Source of the DNA: Galaxea fascicularis
Taxonomy: Eukaryota; Cnidaria; Anthozoa; Scleractinia; Euphylliidae
Length of the DNA stretch: 64,000 nt
Direction: 5' to 3'
NCBI GenBank assembly: GCA_948470475.1
Contig: OX419344.1
Coordinates: 20,952,225 to 21,016,224 of the forward strand
Shown here piece by piece: positions 1 to 11,840 of the stretch. A program made the translations under genes and the position numbers. A model generated the notes under the pieces. The model searched no databases. It was not told where the DNA came from and worked only from the letters and a program-made list of their open reading frames with translations. How positions within the stretch are numbered: the first letter of the stretch is position 1; every line of letters begins with the position of its first letter.

Positions 1-420
1 GAGGAGTGAACGTGGCATACAGTAAATGTCAGAACAAGAGAAGAACTTAATACAAATTCAAGGACCACCTAGGTGACAGTATCATACGACATTTACATTA
101 AGCAAACGTTGTAACAACTGGTTCTACGTGCTCGGTGAAGATCTGAAGGTATGCTGGCTGTTTCTGTTTAACTTTGATTTTTTTCCAGCGGAATTTATGA
201 AATGTTAATTTCTTTCAACAAACACTAAATTTTTAAAGACAGCCGTACGCAAATGTGACCTTTGGTTGGTCAGCAACTTAGCTTGGTTAAAAGTTAAATG
301 GCTGCGTTTTTAACATTTTTTTATTTAACAAAATGTTTAATTGAAACGTTCGCAAGTGCAAGTACCGTAATAGGTTTATCCTCTCTTGATTGGTATAGAG
401 ACGAAAATATGCTTGGGGAT

Positions 421-627
421 AAAAAGCCCCCAAGAGTGACCAATGTTTAATTTCTCTCAAAAGTAACGCTGCTCAATCAAACAGAAAAGGTGTGGGAAAA
501 AGAAAGTGATGAACAAATGACGAAGGTCTTGATTGTTTATCAAATTCTCCTCATCGTTACCATGTAAAATGTACGGAGAACAGTGTGGAGATTATACCTG
601 CTGGTTTTAGGGTTTAAAGAGTAAAAA
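421..627 (+). repeat. Dispersed ~215-bp MITE-like repeat, family F1 (copy 1)
   Basis: This stretch matches by eye three other places in the window (10267-10483 on the other strand, 33773-33988 and 43146-43360). Shared landmarks in order are a TAA-GAGTGA-like start, TTTAATTTCTC, a GCTCAATCAAACA-like block, GTCTTGATTGTTTA, AAATTCTCCTCATC, a TGTAxGGAGAxCAGTGTGG block, and an end like GGTTTAAAG. The best copy (10267-10483) has ends that are inverted copies of an ACCCTTTAA-type sequence, so it is probably a short non-autonomous DNA element. Confidence 0.7.
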
Positions 628-715
628 GAAGCTTTTGAATGTGCGTTTAAATGCTGGAGAAGCCCAGTTGTTTCGGGTTACTTTCTGTCTCGAGTTTCTT
701 TGCACGCAAGTGTTA

Positions 716-979
716 TTATAGAAAATCGTGCATCTTTGAGTCATTCGGGATCAATAGGTTCGAGTGACCCCCAAGGGCTCTTGCAACTTGAGAACTTTCA
801 AAATCACGAGTACCCATTAATCGTGACTTGTAGCGTGATTTTTTATTTATAGTTTGCTCAACTAAACTACCGATTGTATAGGCCGTCCCGCACTTGTAAA
901 TTATCGTATATTCTGATAAATTAGTCCAACAAATAATTCCAGAGAATGGCAAGTTGTGTGCCTTTTCGTCCGATTTCAC
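716..979. repeat. Dispersed repeat fragment shared with 16690-16760
   Basis: The block around 780-830, with TTGAGAACTTTCAAAATCAC followed by GAGTACCCATTAATCG, recurs at about 16700-16735 with few changes. The reading frame that spans it on the minus strand has no recognisable domain, so this is treated as repeat sequence and not a gene. Confidence 0.45.
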
Positions 980-1507
980 TCGTTAAAACGTTCAAATTTG
1001 CAACGTTTGGCTGTGCTTACACGTCGTTGTCATGGAAACTTTATAGGTACTAGTACTCCTACGGAGCACTATTTGGGATTAATTGTGCTGTTCTCGACCA
1101 ATCAGAATTAAGTAATTTTGTTGAGTGTACTATAAACAAGGTAATTCCGGTTCGGTTGTTTCACTTTCTACCCATCTATGGCTTTCCTTGTTAGATTTCC
1201 TCGAATTTCCGCTGTTAGAAAGATTTGAATGTACGAGTGTTCAAGGCGGATATTTTATGTGTGTGACGGGGATAGGGAAGGGTTGGGGGGGGGGGGGGGC
1301 AGGAAGGCAAACGTTCAACCACATAAAGCGAAGGACAAACTTAGTGGAGTGTTTTGTGAAAATGTCTTTTATTGACCAAAATGTCACCATTAAATTGTAT
1401 TCGGCTTGTCGTCGCCTGTGCATGGAATCAATTATAAACTTATCCTAAACCACACCGTGAGATAAACTGGCAAAATATACCTCTTACTAACTAAGTTACG
1501 TACCGAG

Positions 1508-1735
1508 TTTTTTTTGCCGTTCGCTTATGGCCCGCGCGCTTCGCGCTTGGGCCATATATCAACGGGAAAAACGAGGATCTGTAACTTACAGTACGGACCG
1601 AGAAAACGAGGTTAGTAAGATATTTATTATACCCCTGAGGTTAATCGGGCGCGCGGGAAAGGAATCATTCAAATTTAGCGGGCTGTCTAGTAGAATACGG
1701 CTGGCAAAATTGACCGATCACAGCGCGTGTACTAA
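1508..1735 (+). repeat. Dispersed repeat, family R2, plus-strand copy
   Basis: It contains GGCCCGCGCGCTTCGCGC, then AACGAGGATC, CTTACAGTACGGACCGAG, a run ending near GTAGAATACGGC and finally AAAATTGACC. The same blocks occur in reverse order on the other strand at 3890-4085. The two copies form a widely spaced inverted pair around the 3' part of the ferritin gene. Confidence 0.7.
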
Positions 1736-2026
1736 CGTCTGGGAGATAAAACAAAAAATAAAAACAAAAGGAATATATACTTACATGATGAAAAGACATA
1801 GACTTAAAGCCAATATAGAGAATATACGATCGAGTACCAAACGTTAGAAATGGCCACACTGGTTAAGAAACTAAAAAGATCTTCAACATGGACAAAATAA
1901 ATATTTCTGACCGAACAACTATGCTAGTAATAAAAAAATCAACTGTTTAATCGACCACTGACTTGACACTTCACCTATCTATCTCTAAAATGCAACACGT
2001 TGCTTGTACTGCATACTGAATAAAGC

Positions 2027-3850
2027 CTATTCTTTGCCTCCCCCAAGAGTGTGCTTATCAAATTGGTATTCGCCAAGCGCGTAGGATTGCGTTTTATTCA
2101 TTCGATTCAGGGTGTTGACGTAGTTGGATAATTCTTTTATGCTCTCCACTTGTTCTTCAAGGTAGTTTGACTCGATGAAGTCTTGCAACTGTTAAAAAAC
2201 AAAGGATTTTTCTTTGTTAGGGCAGCTCAACGTTTCCTCTGTAGGGATGAAATGATAGCTGTTGGGCAATTTTTTTACAATTATTGTTTTCTCAGCTAAT
2301 TCTGTGAGTTGTTCCGATAGCTTTGTGGCGTCTCACTTAATCAAATGAAACTATCTTCTTTGGGTTTTTAAGGGCATCAAAAACGCCACCTTTCTCAGCT
2401 GTACTTCCCTGTAGTACAACGTTGTTTACAATACTGTACAAGGTGGTTGCCTTGAGCTCTTCATATTCTCCCAAACGATAGGAACTTTTTAGGGACTCTC
2501 TTGCGTTTTTTTCTTTTTACTGAGATTGATCACTTAATTGTCGCAAATAGCATGACAGCAGAATTTCCAGCTATACGTCATACCTGTGGGTCTTTGTTGT
2601 CTTCAGCAATTTTGTGCAAGTCCAGCAAAGACTGGTACACATCTTTTTCCAAATCAAGAGCGTGTTTCATAGCATCTAAACCATTTCCCCAATGGTTCTC
2701 GCACGGTGCCTGCACATCGATGTTTAAACATAACATGAGCAACATTGTCTATCAAATAAATCCTGCACCCTTGCAGGGTACTAGGTTTCCTGTGTATAGT
2801 TCGCACCTTTTTGAATCACTTGACTCCTTTGTAGCTTTAAAAAACAGCTTTTTTTTGCACAATGCTTCATTATATGTTAACCACCTTGTAATGACATTTT
2901 GGAGCTCTGTCAGTGTTTGTACCCAGTGAGGATTAAGCTCGGTTGTGCGTGTATTATACGTCAGTTCACTTCAGTAAATTGTGTGAAATCGTGCCCGCAC
3001 AGATGTGTCACACCTTACGGACTGGACTTACCATAACATGGTGTAGCTTGATGCGACCTCCACGTTTGTTTTGATATTTCATGAACTACAAGGTGAACAA
3101 AGAAAAAAATATGATTTCCAAAGTCTAGACGTTGTTTACTTTTTTCATTATTTCACATGAGCAGCTGTTGAAAACAGAGTTAATAACAAAAACGCACATC
3201 AGTGTTGAATGATAGATAATGAATTGGGAATTTACCAATTGCGCATGCTTCATTTCTTCTTCCGCTGACTCCTTGAAGAACTTGTGAAATCCAGGAAGGT
3301 TGATGTCATCACGGTCGAAATGCATGGCCTAGACAACAAGAAGTACCAATCAATGATACCGCAAATCTTCTCTTCAGCCTGGTGTTAGTGATAACGCCCC
3401 TTTTTAGCACGGAAAATGGGATTGTAGGTCGCTCACTCGATCCTTCGATTCCTGTTAGCACTTATTCATCTGCTGAACAATGCATAACGCTTGGCCCAAC
3501 CTTGAAACTGTACAACCAAAATTACGGCCAAATGAAAAAACAAATTTCATCAAGATGGTACAAAACACTAACAAACGATACACAGAAGAAGAGGAACTTG
3601 CTTTTGATGACGATGCTGAGAAGTGACCAGGAAATTCAGAAATGATTCAGCTAATTAATCTAACGGATCACTCTTTTGTTTCCTAGCGACTGAAAAAGTG
3701 AAATTTCTTATCTTACCATGGACAAGTAGGTGTAGTGGGCAAAGAGCTCCCTGTTTATTTGCATGTTTATTTCCGCCGAAGTGTTCTTTACGAAGGGCGG
3801 TACATGTGGCAGAGGAGGAATTCCTAGGTCTTCTGCAGGTATTTCATGAT
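2027..3850 (-). CDS. Ferritin, H-type (N-terminally extended, probably secreted), five clear exons
   Basis: Ferritin subunits oxidise Fe(II) and store it in a 24-mer shell. Exons on the minus strand are 3850-3717, 3328-3236, 3085-3032, 2709-2584 and 2188-2027 (stop TAG at 2029-2027). All have AG/GT borders and phases that join without a break. The product runs through YLSMAMHFDRDDINLPGF, FMKYQNKRGGRI, LDLEKDVYQSLLDLHKIA, LEEQVESIKELSNYVNTL and ends FDKHTLGGGKE, collinear with animal ferritin H chains. The ferroxidase residues of H chains can be placed: Glu in INREL, Tyr in AHYTYL, Glu and His in AEEEMKHAQ, Glu in LDLEK and Gln in LEEQV. Upstream of the core there is an extra acidic/proline-rich stretch (HEIPAEDLGIPPLPHVPPF) not seen in cytosolic ferritin, which points to a secreted or vesicular form. 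The 3850 exon starts in phase 1, so at least one 5' coding exon is missing from this entry (see 5326-5412). Identity is very secure; the 5' end is not. Confidence 0.93.
3478..3625 (+). repeat. Dispersed repeat, family R3 (copy 1, inside ferritin intron)
   Basis: The stretch from AATGCATAACGCTTGGCCCAA through CAAATTTCATCAAGATGGTA to GAGGAACTTGCTTTTG closely resembles 54436-54575. It lies in the intron between the 3850-3717 and 3328-3236 ferritin exons and has no coding signal of its own. Confidence 0.6.
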
Positions 3851-3889
3851 CTGTATAGTGAGTAATTCATATTCATCTCTCAGTAAGTA

Positions 3890-4085
3890 CGCGCACTGTG
3901 ATTGGTCAATTTTGCAGGCCGTATTCTACTGTGCACGGCCCGCCAGATTTGAAAGTTTCCTTTCCAGCGCACCCGATTATCCTCAAATATCTTAGTAACC
4001 TTGTTTCCTCGGTCCGTACTGTAAGTTACGGATCCTCGTTTTTTCCTGTTGATTTATGGCCCGCACGCTTTCGTGGGAAGCAAAA
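3890..4085 (-). repeat. Dispersed repeat, family R2, minus-strand copy
   Basis: Inverted counterpart of 1508-1735. Recognisable blocks are GGTCAATTTTGCAGGCCGTA, TCGGTCCGTACTGTAAGTTA, CGGATCCTCGTTTTTTCC and TTTATGGCCCGCACGC. It sits upstream of the first secure ferritin exon. Confidence 0.7.
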
Positions 4086-4935
4086 ACATTTCTTTGCGTC
4101 CGTGAAGCAAGATTTGCGTCCGCAACAACTCTTATTCCTTTAGGGGTTAAATTTTCTAAAAAGGGGATCTCGTATTAAAGGCTAGTTGAAGTCGTAATGA
4201 AATTCTCTTACTACTCATTTTCTATGATGCTGTTTTACTTATTACACAAACTTCCACTATGACAAGAGTAAAAGCTACTGTATATAGCTGGAATATTTTC
4301 CGGAGATGTTGTTTCTTTCCTGCTTTTTTTTTTTTTTTTTTTTTTTTTTTTGCGAGTTACAAATTTGCGCCCTCAATTTAGTTGCGCGTTCTTGGATGGA
4401 CATAAAACTTACCTTTGGGATCGTTGTGTTGGGTATAAGACCAATGGGCGTGCTTCTAGTAAAAAAAAAGTAAAATATCTGGTACACAAAACGTTGACAT
4501 TCTTCCTTAAGCGCTTACCTGTATTCAAGGTCATGGGTATTCGTTTCTGCTGGCCAGCCGAAATTCGGGGTTAATTCAAGACTAACCACGTGCCCTTGGC
4601 TACAGATGGCCAGGACAAATAGGCGTTGACACTTGAAAGAAAGCGGGAATCTGTTTAAGTTTCTAGTTTCAGCCATCATGTCTTGAAAGAATCGTCCCTT
4701 ACATCTAGGTTTGGATCCACCACTGGAACCGGTCATTCTTTACAATGATACAATATCTTTCAATGATAAACTTTATATCTTTCTGTCGGAGTTCCTGACC
4801 CAATTTGTTTATTAAAACGATGTTATGGTTTTACTGTACTAAGAGAGTAGTTTAGCACAATAGCGGACCGTTGTGTCCGTTTTGGGTTTCCGGCCATAGA
4901 CAACAAATCTTGTGGTTTGTTAAATGATGAATCAG

Positions 4936-4981
4936 AATACCAAACTTTCGTGAAGGGACTACATCACGAAAGTTTGGTATT
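4936..4981. repeat. Perfect short hairpin
   Basis: AATACCAAACTTTCGTGA at 4936-4953 is followed after about 10 bases by its exact reverse complement at 4964-4981. Just behind it ATTCACCGAGT is directly repeated. No gene context; probably the centre or end of a small foldback element. Confidence 0.75.
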
Positions 4982-5325
4982 CACCGAGTATTCACCGAGT
5001 ATTCTGGCAGGATTGTTTGCCAAAACATCATACTATGCTATCATGGAAGTGCTCTTGCTGGTAGAAAGCATTTCCAATTTCCCCATCTTCCAAAGTAAGG
5101 GATGATTTTGTGGCTTCGGCCTACCTTTGAGATGAAACGGACAAAATGTAATTTTTATGTGCGTATGAGGAAAAGAGGTTGAATGTTCTGGTGGCTTCCT
5201 GTATTGAAAAGTCATGTATTTCCTTTTCTGGAAATCTCCCGAGGAAACACTTAGCTGAGGTTAATCCAGTCATGGCTGGACTTACGAAAAGGGAAGGAAA
5301 CTATAATTTATAATAACTTTATTAC

Positions 5326-5412
5326 CTTGATGTGCTCCTTCAGGCTGCAGGTTTTGCTCCCGCAAGCTAGGTCGATCCCGAGAAACACGCTGGCCATAAA
5401 AACGAAGACTTT
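5326..5412 (-). other. Candidate 5' coding exon of the ferritin gene (signal-peptide-like)
   Basis: On the minus strand a TTTGCAG acceptor precedes 87 open bases ending at an AAG|GTAATA donor. One frame reads KVFVFMASVFLGIDLACG then SKTCSLKEHIK, which looks like a hydrophobic secretion signal followed by a short mature N-terminus. That frame ends in phase 0, however, while the next secure exon (3850-3717) starts in phase 1. The frame that does join in phase reads through QNLQPEGAHQ into DHEIPAEDL and is not hydrophobic. Either a further small exon lies between, or the signal-like frame is not used. A possible exon with a Met further upstream (about 6238-6204, MISFGRPRGDK) joins the hydrophobic frame. 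Confidence 0.45.
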
Positions 5413-8400
5413 CTGCAAAGATACCAATAAAAACGATGATGGTCGGAAAACGTCAGTCTAGGTGAATCAGTGATATTTAGATGTCACTCTGCGGACTTAC
5501 TTGCGTAACTGGCGGGCTAAGCGCGCCGGAGGGGGGGGGGGGGGTATTCCCCTATATCAGCTATATAGGTATGTGCCGCCCCAAAGGATATGGTTTTTGA
5601 GCCGTTTTGGTCTGAAAACAAGTGTGGATTTTGGCAATTTTGGTCTGAAATCGGGTATGGTTTTCAAGGGAACCACAGGAGCTGGTAGACGTATTTGTCA
5701 TCACAACTCCAAATGTGCAATTAAGAAATTAGAAAATATATCATTCGAGCTTAATTTGACCAATTCTTGACTTCGGCACTGATGCCAAGCTTAATTACTC
5801 TACAACAAAGCAAGTGGGAACATTTGGAGCTGACCAGGCCAGGTCTGACAACGGGTGTGGAAAATGGCATATTTTGGTCTCAAATAGAGTCAGGAATTGG
5901 AGAACCGGACGGCACACCCCTACCAAAGATTCCGAGGAGTACCTCCTCCCCCAGGAGGGGGGGGGGGTCTGTCTTAGTGACCATTGGATAAAAAACTTTT
6001 GCTGTTTGAAGATGGAAATGCAAACAAATGGTACCTACAGTTCTCACAGCAAAGTAAAGCAAATACAGTTCATGGGTTGAATAATTGCTTTTAGTGGTTC
6101 TCCCTTCGATTAAGGAATAAAAATCTTCAGGATTTTGTTTTTACAAAATGGTAAGCTAAAATCACAAATTAAAACAAAAAAACATTCCCACAACTTGGGG
6201 TACCTTGTCACCACGCGGTCTTCCGAAAGAGATCATGTCACTACTTCTAAAATTGCAGCACTCGACACGTCGGCATTAACTTTCCGCTTGTGATTTCATT
6301 TTGCTTTTCAACCCAAATACTTCAAGTAAACCACTGATACCTAAAACCCCAATGGATGTGTTCGCTCTTTACCTGTCCCTTTTGGTTTTTTTTTTAACAG
6401 CTGTGGCGATTGTGCCAATTTCACAGCTCATTTCCTCTCTAGGACATGAGTTACAGAGTTCATATCTCCTTGCATTTGTGCTTGATCAAACTAAGCTCGC
6501 GTGCGAGCAAATTCCACAAGCATCGCGAAAACATTGGCGACTAAGCTCAAAGAAAGGTGTAAGAATTGAAACGCTCGACATTCGGGACGCTGTCCAATTA
6601 ATATTCATCAGGCACGCCTACAGTTTTATTTGATACACTTCGCCGAGGTCCATATTTATCAACGACACAAATTTCCATATGTTTGTGCAGCCACCTGCAG
6701 ACGAATTTGCAGATTTGCGAAACGCTTGCTGCTTCAAGACAGCACTCCCCGAGTTGTCGAAAGTTCAAATTTTTCTCTCAGAGGATAGAACCGCTGTAAC
6801 AGGATTAATAGTGCGCGACAGTTGCGAGTAGAAAGTCATAACCGGACGAATAACGGAGACTATTTCGGATATGTAAATTATTACACCGTCTTTAGATTAC
6901 ATAACTAAAATCGATGAGCAAAAGCCATCAAATTCACCCCGCATTCATAGAAACTACATGACAACATTTAATTTTAGTGATAATGAGCATATGGAGTAGG
7001 TGAGGTTAACATTCAATATTAAGAAGGCGAAGGGCGAAGCGCACTAGACGACAAACAATAGGATTTTTGTTCTTAAGTACGGTATGCAGAGTTCAATGCT
7101 AAATGATTTCCCAGCTAGTAAATGCACCTCAAATCTACTCTCTGACTGAGCTGAGGGTACAGAAGCTTTAAATCCAAGCTATATGAACATATTTCGTGTA
7201 AAGTGAATCGGTATATCATTCTTGATAACTGCAAAATTGTACACGTTTGTATGTCAGCTTGTGCATACCAATTTCATACCGAAAACCACAACACTCTCCC
7301 GACTTTCGTTAACTTACGAAGACCTCTTGTGAAACAAGTAACCATCGTATATAAAAATTACGCTTACCATTTTTAACGGAGGGCGATTGGTCCTAGAAAC
7401 CACTGTATCTGAGAACCCTGAAGGAAATAGCTTGCTGTCTCTTCGCTGATGTAATTTCCCTGAATCACTAATGCACTGTTGTGTGGGGCGCGCCACACGT
7501 GATTAACCAAATTCACCCAATAGAAAATAGGATTACGCTTTCAAGAGATTAATTATGACGACGCAAATTTTAGAGCACGTACACGAGACCCCACTAAAGA
7601 AAGAGACTGGTTACGTAATGAGTGTGCTTACAGCCGATGACAGAGGGCGCGAGGCGCAGAGTACATATTCAGTTCGGCTTTGGGTTTAACTGACTGATAT
7701 CAACTAGTGTTTAATTTGTGTTAGTGGCGTTTTGCAAGGGGGTGAAATGTAGGTGCCGTTTTTCGTCAATAATGGCTTGGAAACTCAATTTTCTGGGAAT
7801 ATGAATATTTGTATAGGTAATCACATGATTTCGAGTGCAATTTGAAACAAATAAGCACGAGTAAATTTTCCAAAGACAAACAAAATTGCATGAGCCCGTA
7901 GGGTGAAATTTATAAGTGCTTATTTATTCCAAATCACACGAGAAAAATCATGTGATTACTTGAGTAATAATTTATGTACAACAATTTCAGGCAAACAGCG
8001 GACAGTTTTTTTTATTTTGCCTTGCGGGCTTAACCCGCTCCGCCTTCAAGACAAAAAATGACAAGGCGGGCGTCAGTTGTTGACATGTTTGCGGAATACA
8101 GATCAAAACTATTCTCTGAGGAAAAAGAGCAAGTGTTAAAATCGGCCTATCTTTCAAATGCTTTCCTTTTTAAAAGCCCGAAATAGAGCAAACAGTGAAA
8201 AGTCCAGGCTTTGAACTGTTATTCGATTCCAAAGGAGAATCAACTTTCTTAAAATAGCTTTTCTGAGTGATCACCGGGGTCCTCGACATGCTTTTGCAGA
8301 TTATTCTATGCTTCTTTTGTAACGGTTTCTCGAGGTACCTGTCTGTCACTTTTCATTTCAACTTTTTCACTAATTTCGTCTCACTGCACTCAAAAATATT

Positions 8401-10266
8401 TCAATTTTTTGCACTGTTTAGGATTAATTGACATGCTCTCTGCCTATCATAGTATTAACCTTCAAACCTCATATGTATGTTTGGTTCTTACGAAAAGCAC
8501 GTTTCAAATATTTGGAAATTAATTGAATTTCCTTTAAGGAGGCTTTTTGACTTGGGGGTGTACTTTTTGAAATCAAAATTTCTTATAGGAGATAAACTTC
8601 GATTTTCTCTCGAGAGTTTCAAGATAATGAGACCGCCAGGATGTAGTGCTACGGGAGATAACCTTTTAAGCGGAAATCGTATTTCCGAGCTTTACTCTTT
8701 GAAATACTATATATACTCAACTTACAAAATCTGGTGTTTCTTACTTCAATTTTTTTAAGTGTCAAAAGGCCCCCATCAGAGATTTCATAGACCTTCTAAT
8801 ACTAGTCCTTGTCTGATAAAATGACTTATACAGTCGGAAATTCATGTAACGGATTAATGCTTGACCAGAACCAACGAGTCCAACCAATGTCTTCCTGTTA
8901 AATGAGGTTCTCCTGGCCATGGGGTTAACCGTTAGCCCTGAAACGTCAAAAAAAGTTAACCATTAGCCGTGAAAATGACAAAAAAATAACCGTTAGCCGT
9001 GGAAAAAAAAAGCATTAGGCTTGATTTTTTTGTTTGGAAAGTATTTCGAGATATTTCGGGACTTCGTAACACTCTACACCGGTTTACCTTCTACTCTCCG
9101 AGATTCTGACAGAGTCTGCGTCCCGCTAGGCTTGTTTGAAAAGACCAAACAAGTCTCAAATTACCGACTTGGAAGTCTTGAGGTGGGCAGCCCCCAAAAA
9201 AATATTTTCGTTTCTGGTTTTCGATAAGGGACGTTTCTTTGTTTTTCATGTAAGTTAAGCGTGAGGGAAAAAGACCGTTAGCCGTGATAGCTATCCCCCA
9301 CACTCCCTCTCTCCTTCATTGAGACCCTCGTAAATCGATTTTTGTTGTTGTTGTTGTTGATTAGAACATGTAGAACATGATTGTAGTAGCCTGTCACAAC
9401 TAGATTTACGGCTCCAGTCTCTAAGCTGCCCAACACGCTACCCGCCTAAGTTAGCCTAAGCTATTTGCGGGTTAACTTTGTTTTTGTATTTATTTGTTAA
9501 AATCCTAATAAACTTGAACTGCTGTTGAACTTGAACTTGAACTTGAACTTCGGAATAGCAAACTTCGTGGTGTATTTGGACTAGACAGTGTTGCGTGATT
9601 TGTGTGAATTTTTTATCGTTACCGACATCAGGGGCATCCCAACGAGCAAATTAAGCAAAAAACCCTTTGAGGGATATTTCTAGGCTCCTTGTAATGTTTA
9701 GAGACTGTTTAAAGAGTTGTTTTAATCAGCTAGAAAAATTTGATCTGTTCGGATTAGCTGAAAATTGAAGTGCCCGAAAATTTTAGGGAATGAAATCTTC
9801 ATTTCAGAAATTGGTAGCTGAATGTCACCTTCGAAGAACTTCTCTGTGAACTATTTGCTTGCCCGAAAATGCTAGGCGACCTTCAAGAGTCAAAAATTGC
9901 AAAAATATCCCTTCCGAAAATCTAAGGGACTATTTTCCCCTGGATTTCCCAGGTTGCGAATATTTAGGTGATGTTTTAGTTAAGAAATCAGTAGCTTTTT
10001 GGCAATGCACTATTCGAAAGTCTTAGAACGGGTTGACTCTCCCGAACAGATATTTCGTCGAACTTTCTCGCTGGGTGCCCCCGCGACATCATCCACAGTA
10101 AAAGGAAAAACGATAAAATGCTTACAAGGACTAATAGGACCAGAAACTGACCTGCTCAGTAGAACTTCCCTTCCCCTTGGTAAAGTTTTACTCAAGTTTC
10201 AGTCACCATTTAAAGTTGCAAATTTTTGCGATGTAACTGATACTGTTCACTGTTCTGCCTACATTT
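5413..10266. other. Gene-poor spacer with low-copy and simple repeats
   Basis: I see no supported coding exon here. G-runs occur at 5528-5543 and 5957-5967. The area 5580-5680 repeats a phrase of the type TTTTGGTCTGAAA several times. A GTTGTT run is at 9343-9359 and an AACTTG hexamer run is at about 9520-9550. The frame at 6301-6633 (110 aa) has a hydrophobic middle but no homology I recognise and no splice support. Confidence 0.5.
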
Positions 10267-10483
10267 GACCCTTTAAACCTAAATACTATACCAGCATGTA
10301 TATTCTCCATACTGTACTCCATACATTTCTGTGGTAATGATGAGGAGAATTTGATAAACAATCAAGATCTTTGTTGATATTTTTAACCATTTCCTTTTTT
10401 CTCACAACCTCAATGTTTGATTGAGCAGTGTTATACTATACGGAGAAATCAAATATTGAGCACTCTTAGGAGTTAAAGGGTTA
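10267..10483 (-). repeat. Dispersed ~215-bp MITE-like repeat, family F1 (copy 2, best ends)
   Basis: Reverse-strand copy of the 421-627 family. Its left end starts TGACCCTTTAAACCTAAA and its right end finishes TTAGGAGTTAAAGGGTTAA, so the ends are inverted repeats of about 12-15 bases. This is the copy that suggests a terminal-inverted-repeat element. Confidence 0.72.
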
Positions 10484-10603
10484 ACCAATAAAAATAACAA
10501 TGCTAAGCAACTGGCCAAGTCAACAAATTCCTCCCCCACCCCCTTACCCCACCCCACCCCACCCCCCTCCACTTTGAACAAAAATATACCTAGTCAATGC
10601 ATG

Positions 10604-10773
10604 GGCCATTTCCGAGTTCGCTTGAGCTTCTATTTCAAAGCGAGTCAAAGTGCGAAAGTTTTGTGATGGTAATAAGTTCAGCGTTCCATATGAGCGAAAA
10701 CTCATTTTCATTACAAAGACTTCGCTTTTAGACTCGCTTTGAAATAGAGGCTCAAACGATCTCGGAAATGGCC
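10604..10773. mobile_element. Foldback element, 43-bp arms extending imperfectly further
   Basis: GGCCATTTCCGAG through CAAAGCGAGTC (10604-10646) is mirrored by GACTCGCTTTG through CTCGGAAATGGCC (10731-10773) with a few mismatches. Pairing continues less perfectly inward (GCGAAAGTTTTGTGATGGTAA against TTCATTACAAAGACTTCGC). It has no coding capacity and is probably a MITE-like foldback. Confidence 0.75.
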
Positions 10774-11418
10774 TATTTGTTCTCAGAATCCTCTATTCTT
10801 TATCATACGAGATCTAACTATGCCTTAGTAATTCCTATTTGTACAACTTACTGCGCATGGTTATAAATGAAACGATCGTGAATGTTTCTTTTCCAAAAAA
10901 AGTAGGATTTTTTTCAGTCAAATACTTCATTGTGGAGAATACGCAATTAAATTTGTGGACGTCAAATCTCGACGACCTAAACTTGTTGCGATGCATTCTC
11001 TTTTTGGTTCAAGTCATATGCGAGGCGCTTGTTATTTCCAGAATTCTAAGTACGCAGTAACTCTCCGCTATTTCCTTACGTTAATGATCAAATGAAAGCT
11101 ACTGAGCAGTACTTTCCTGTAGTGCTGTTTATTACTGTGCTGTTCATCACTGTATCCTACACAAGGTGGTTTTAACCTTGAGTCTATCATTTAAGGAAAC
11201 TAGGGGTTCGACCAACCAAACGCGAGGCTTCTTTGAGGTGCTATTATAGTTAAAGTAAAATCTGCGGTTGAAATGGAACAATGGTGGCCAAATATTAAAA
11301 TAAGAGCGTTTATGCGGTAATTTACTTCAGTGATTATTTCCTCGTATAAAGTGTTTCTGTCGGATAAAAACTGTCTTTCTGAGATAAATATAAACGCTGT
11401 TGAGCATTAAATTCTTTG

Positions 11419-11805
11419 TTAGCCTGAGTATCAGGCGTTTCTAGGGTAGGGAAGGCAAAAAGAGCAAGAAACCGAAGGAAGAAACGCCTGACACAAACAG
11501 CTTCTCAGAAGCCTTCCACCCCCAGACAGCGCGTGTTATAATTAGCCAATCAAAATCACTTCCGGTAACTCATGTGTCATGAGAGATTTCATGAGAGTAA
11601 ACTTCAATATGGCGTCTGTAACCCCTGCGCTGGAAGCTTGACTTCCGGTTGACTCACGTGACGTTTCTTATTGTCTTTTGACCAATTAGCGTAACATCCA
11701 GAATCTGGATGTTGGACACAAGCGAATCAATGGCTTTGTGTCAGGCCCTTCTCCTCTTCCTTCCCCTCGTCCCCGCTTCCCCGATAGGGCCTGATACTCA
11801 GGCTA
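11419..11805. mobile_element. hAT-like MITE with 8-bp target duplication
   Basis: The element begins TTAGCCTGAGTATCAGGC and ends with the inverted copy GCCTGATACTCAGGCTA. The bases just outside are ATTCTTTG on the left (11411-11418) and ATTCTTTG on the right (11806-11813), an 8-bp direct duplication of the kind hAT transposases make. There is no open frame for a transposase, so it is non-autonomous. It ends 35 bases from the stop codon of the SPA17-like gene and probably lies in that gene's 3' untranslated region. Confidence 0.82.
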
Positions 11806-11840
11806 ATTCTTTGCCAGCCTGCTAGCTGGCCTGTTAGCTG

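Noticed and set aside
6301..6633. 110-aa open frame with hydrophobic middle
   Set aside because: No homology recognised, no splice or promoter support, and located in repeat-rich spacer.
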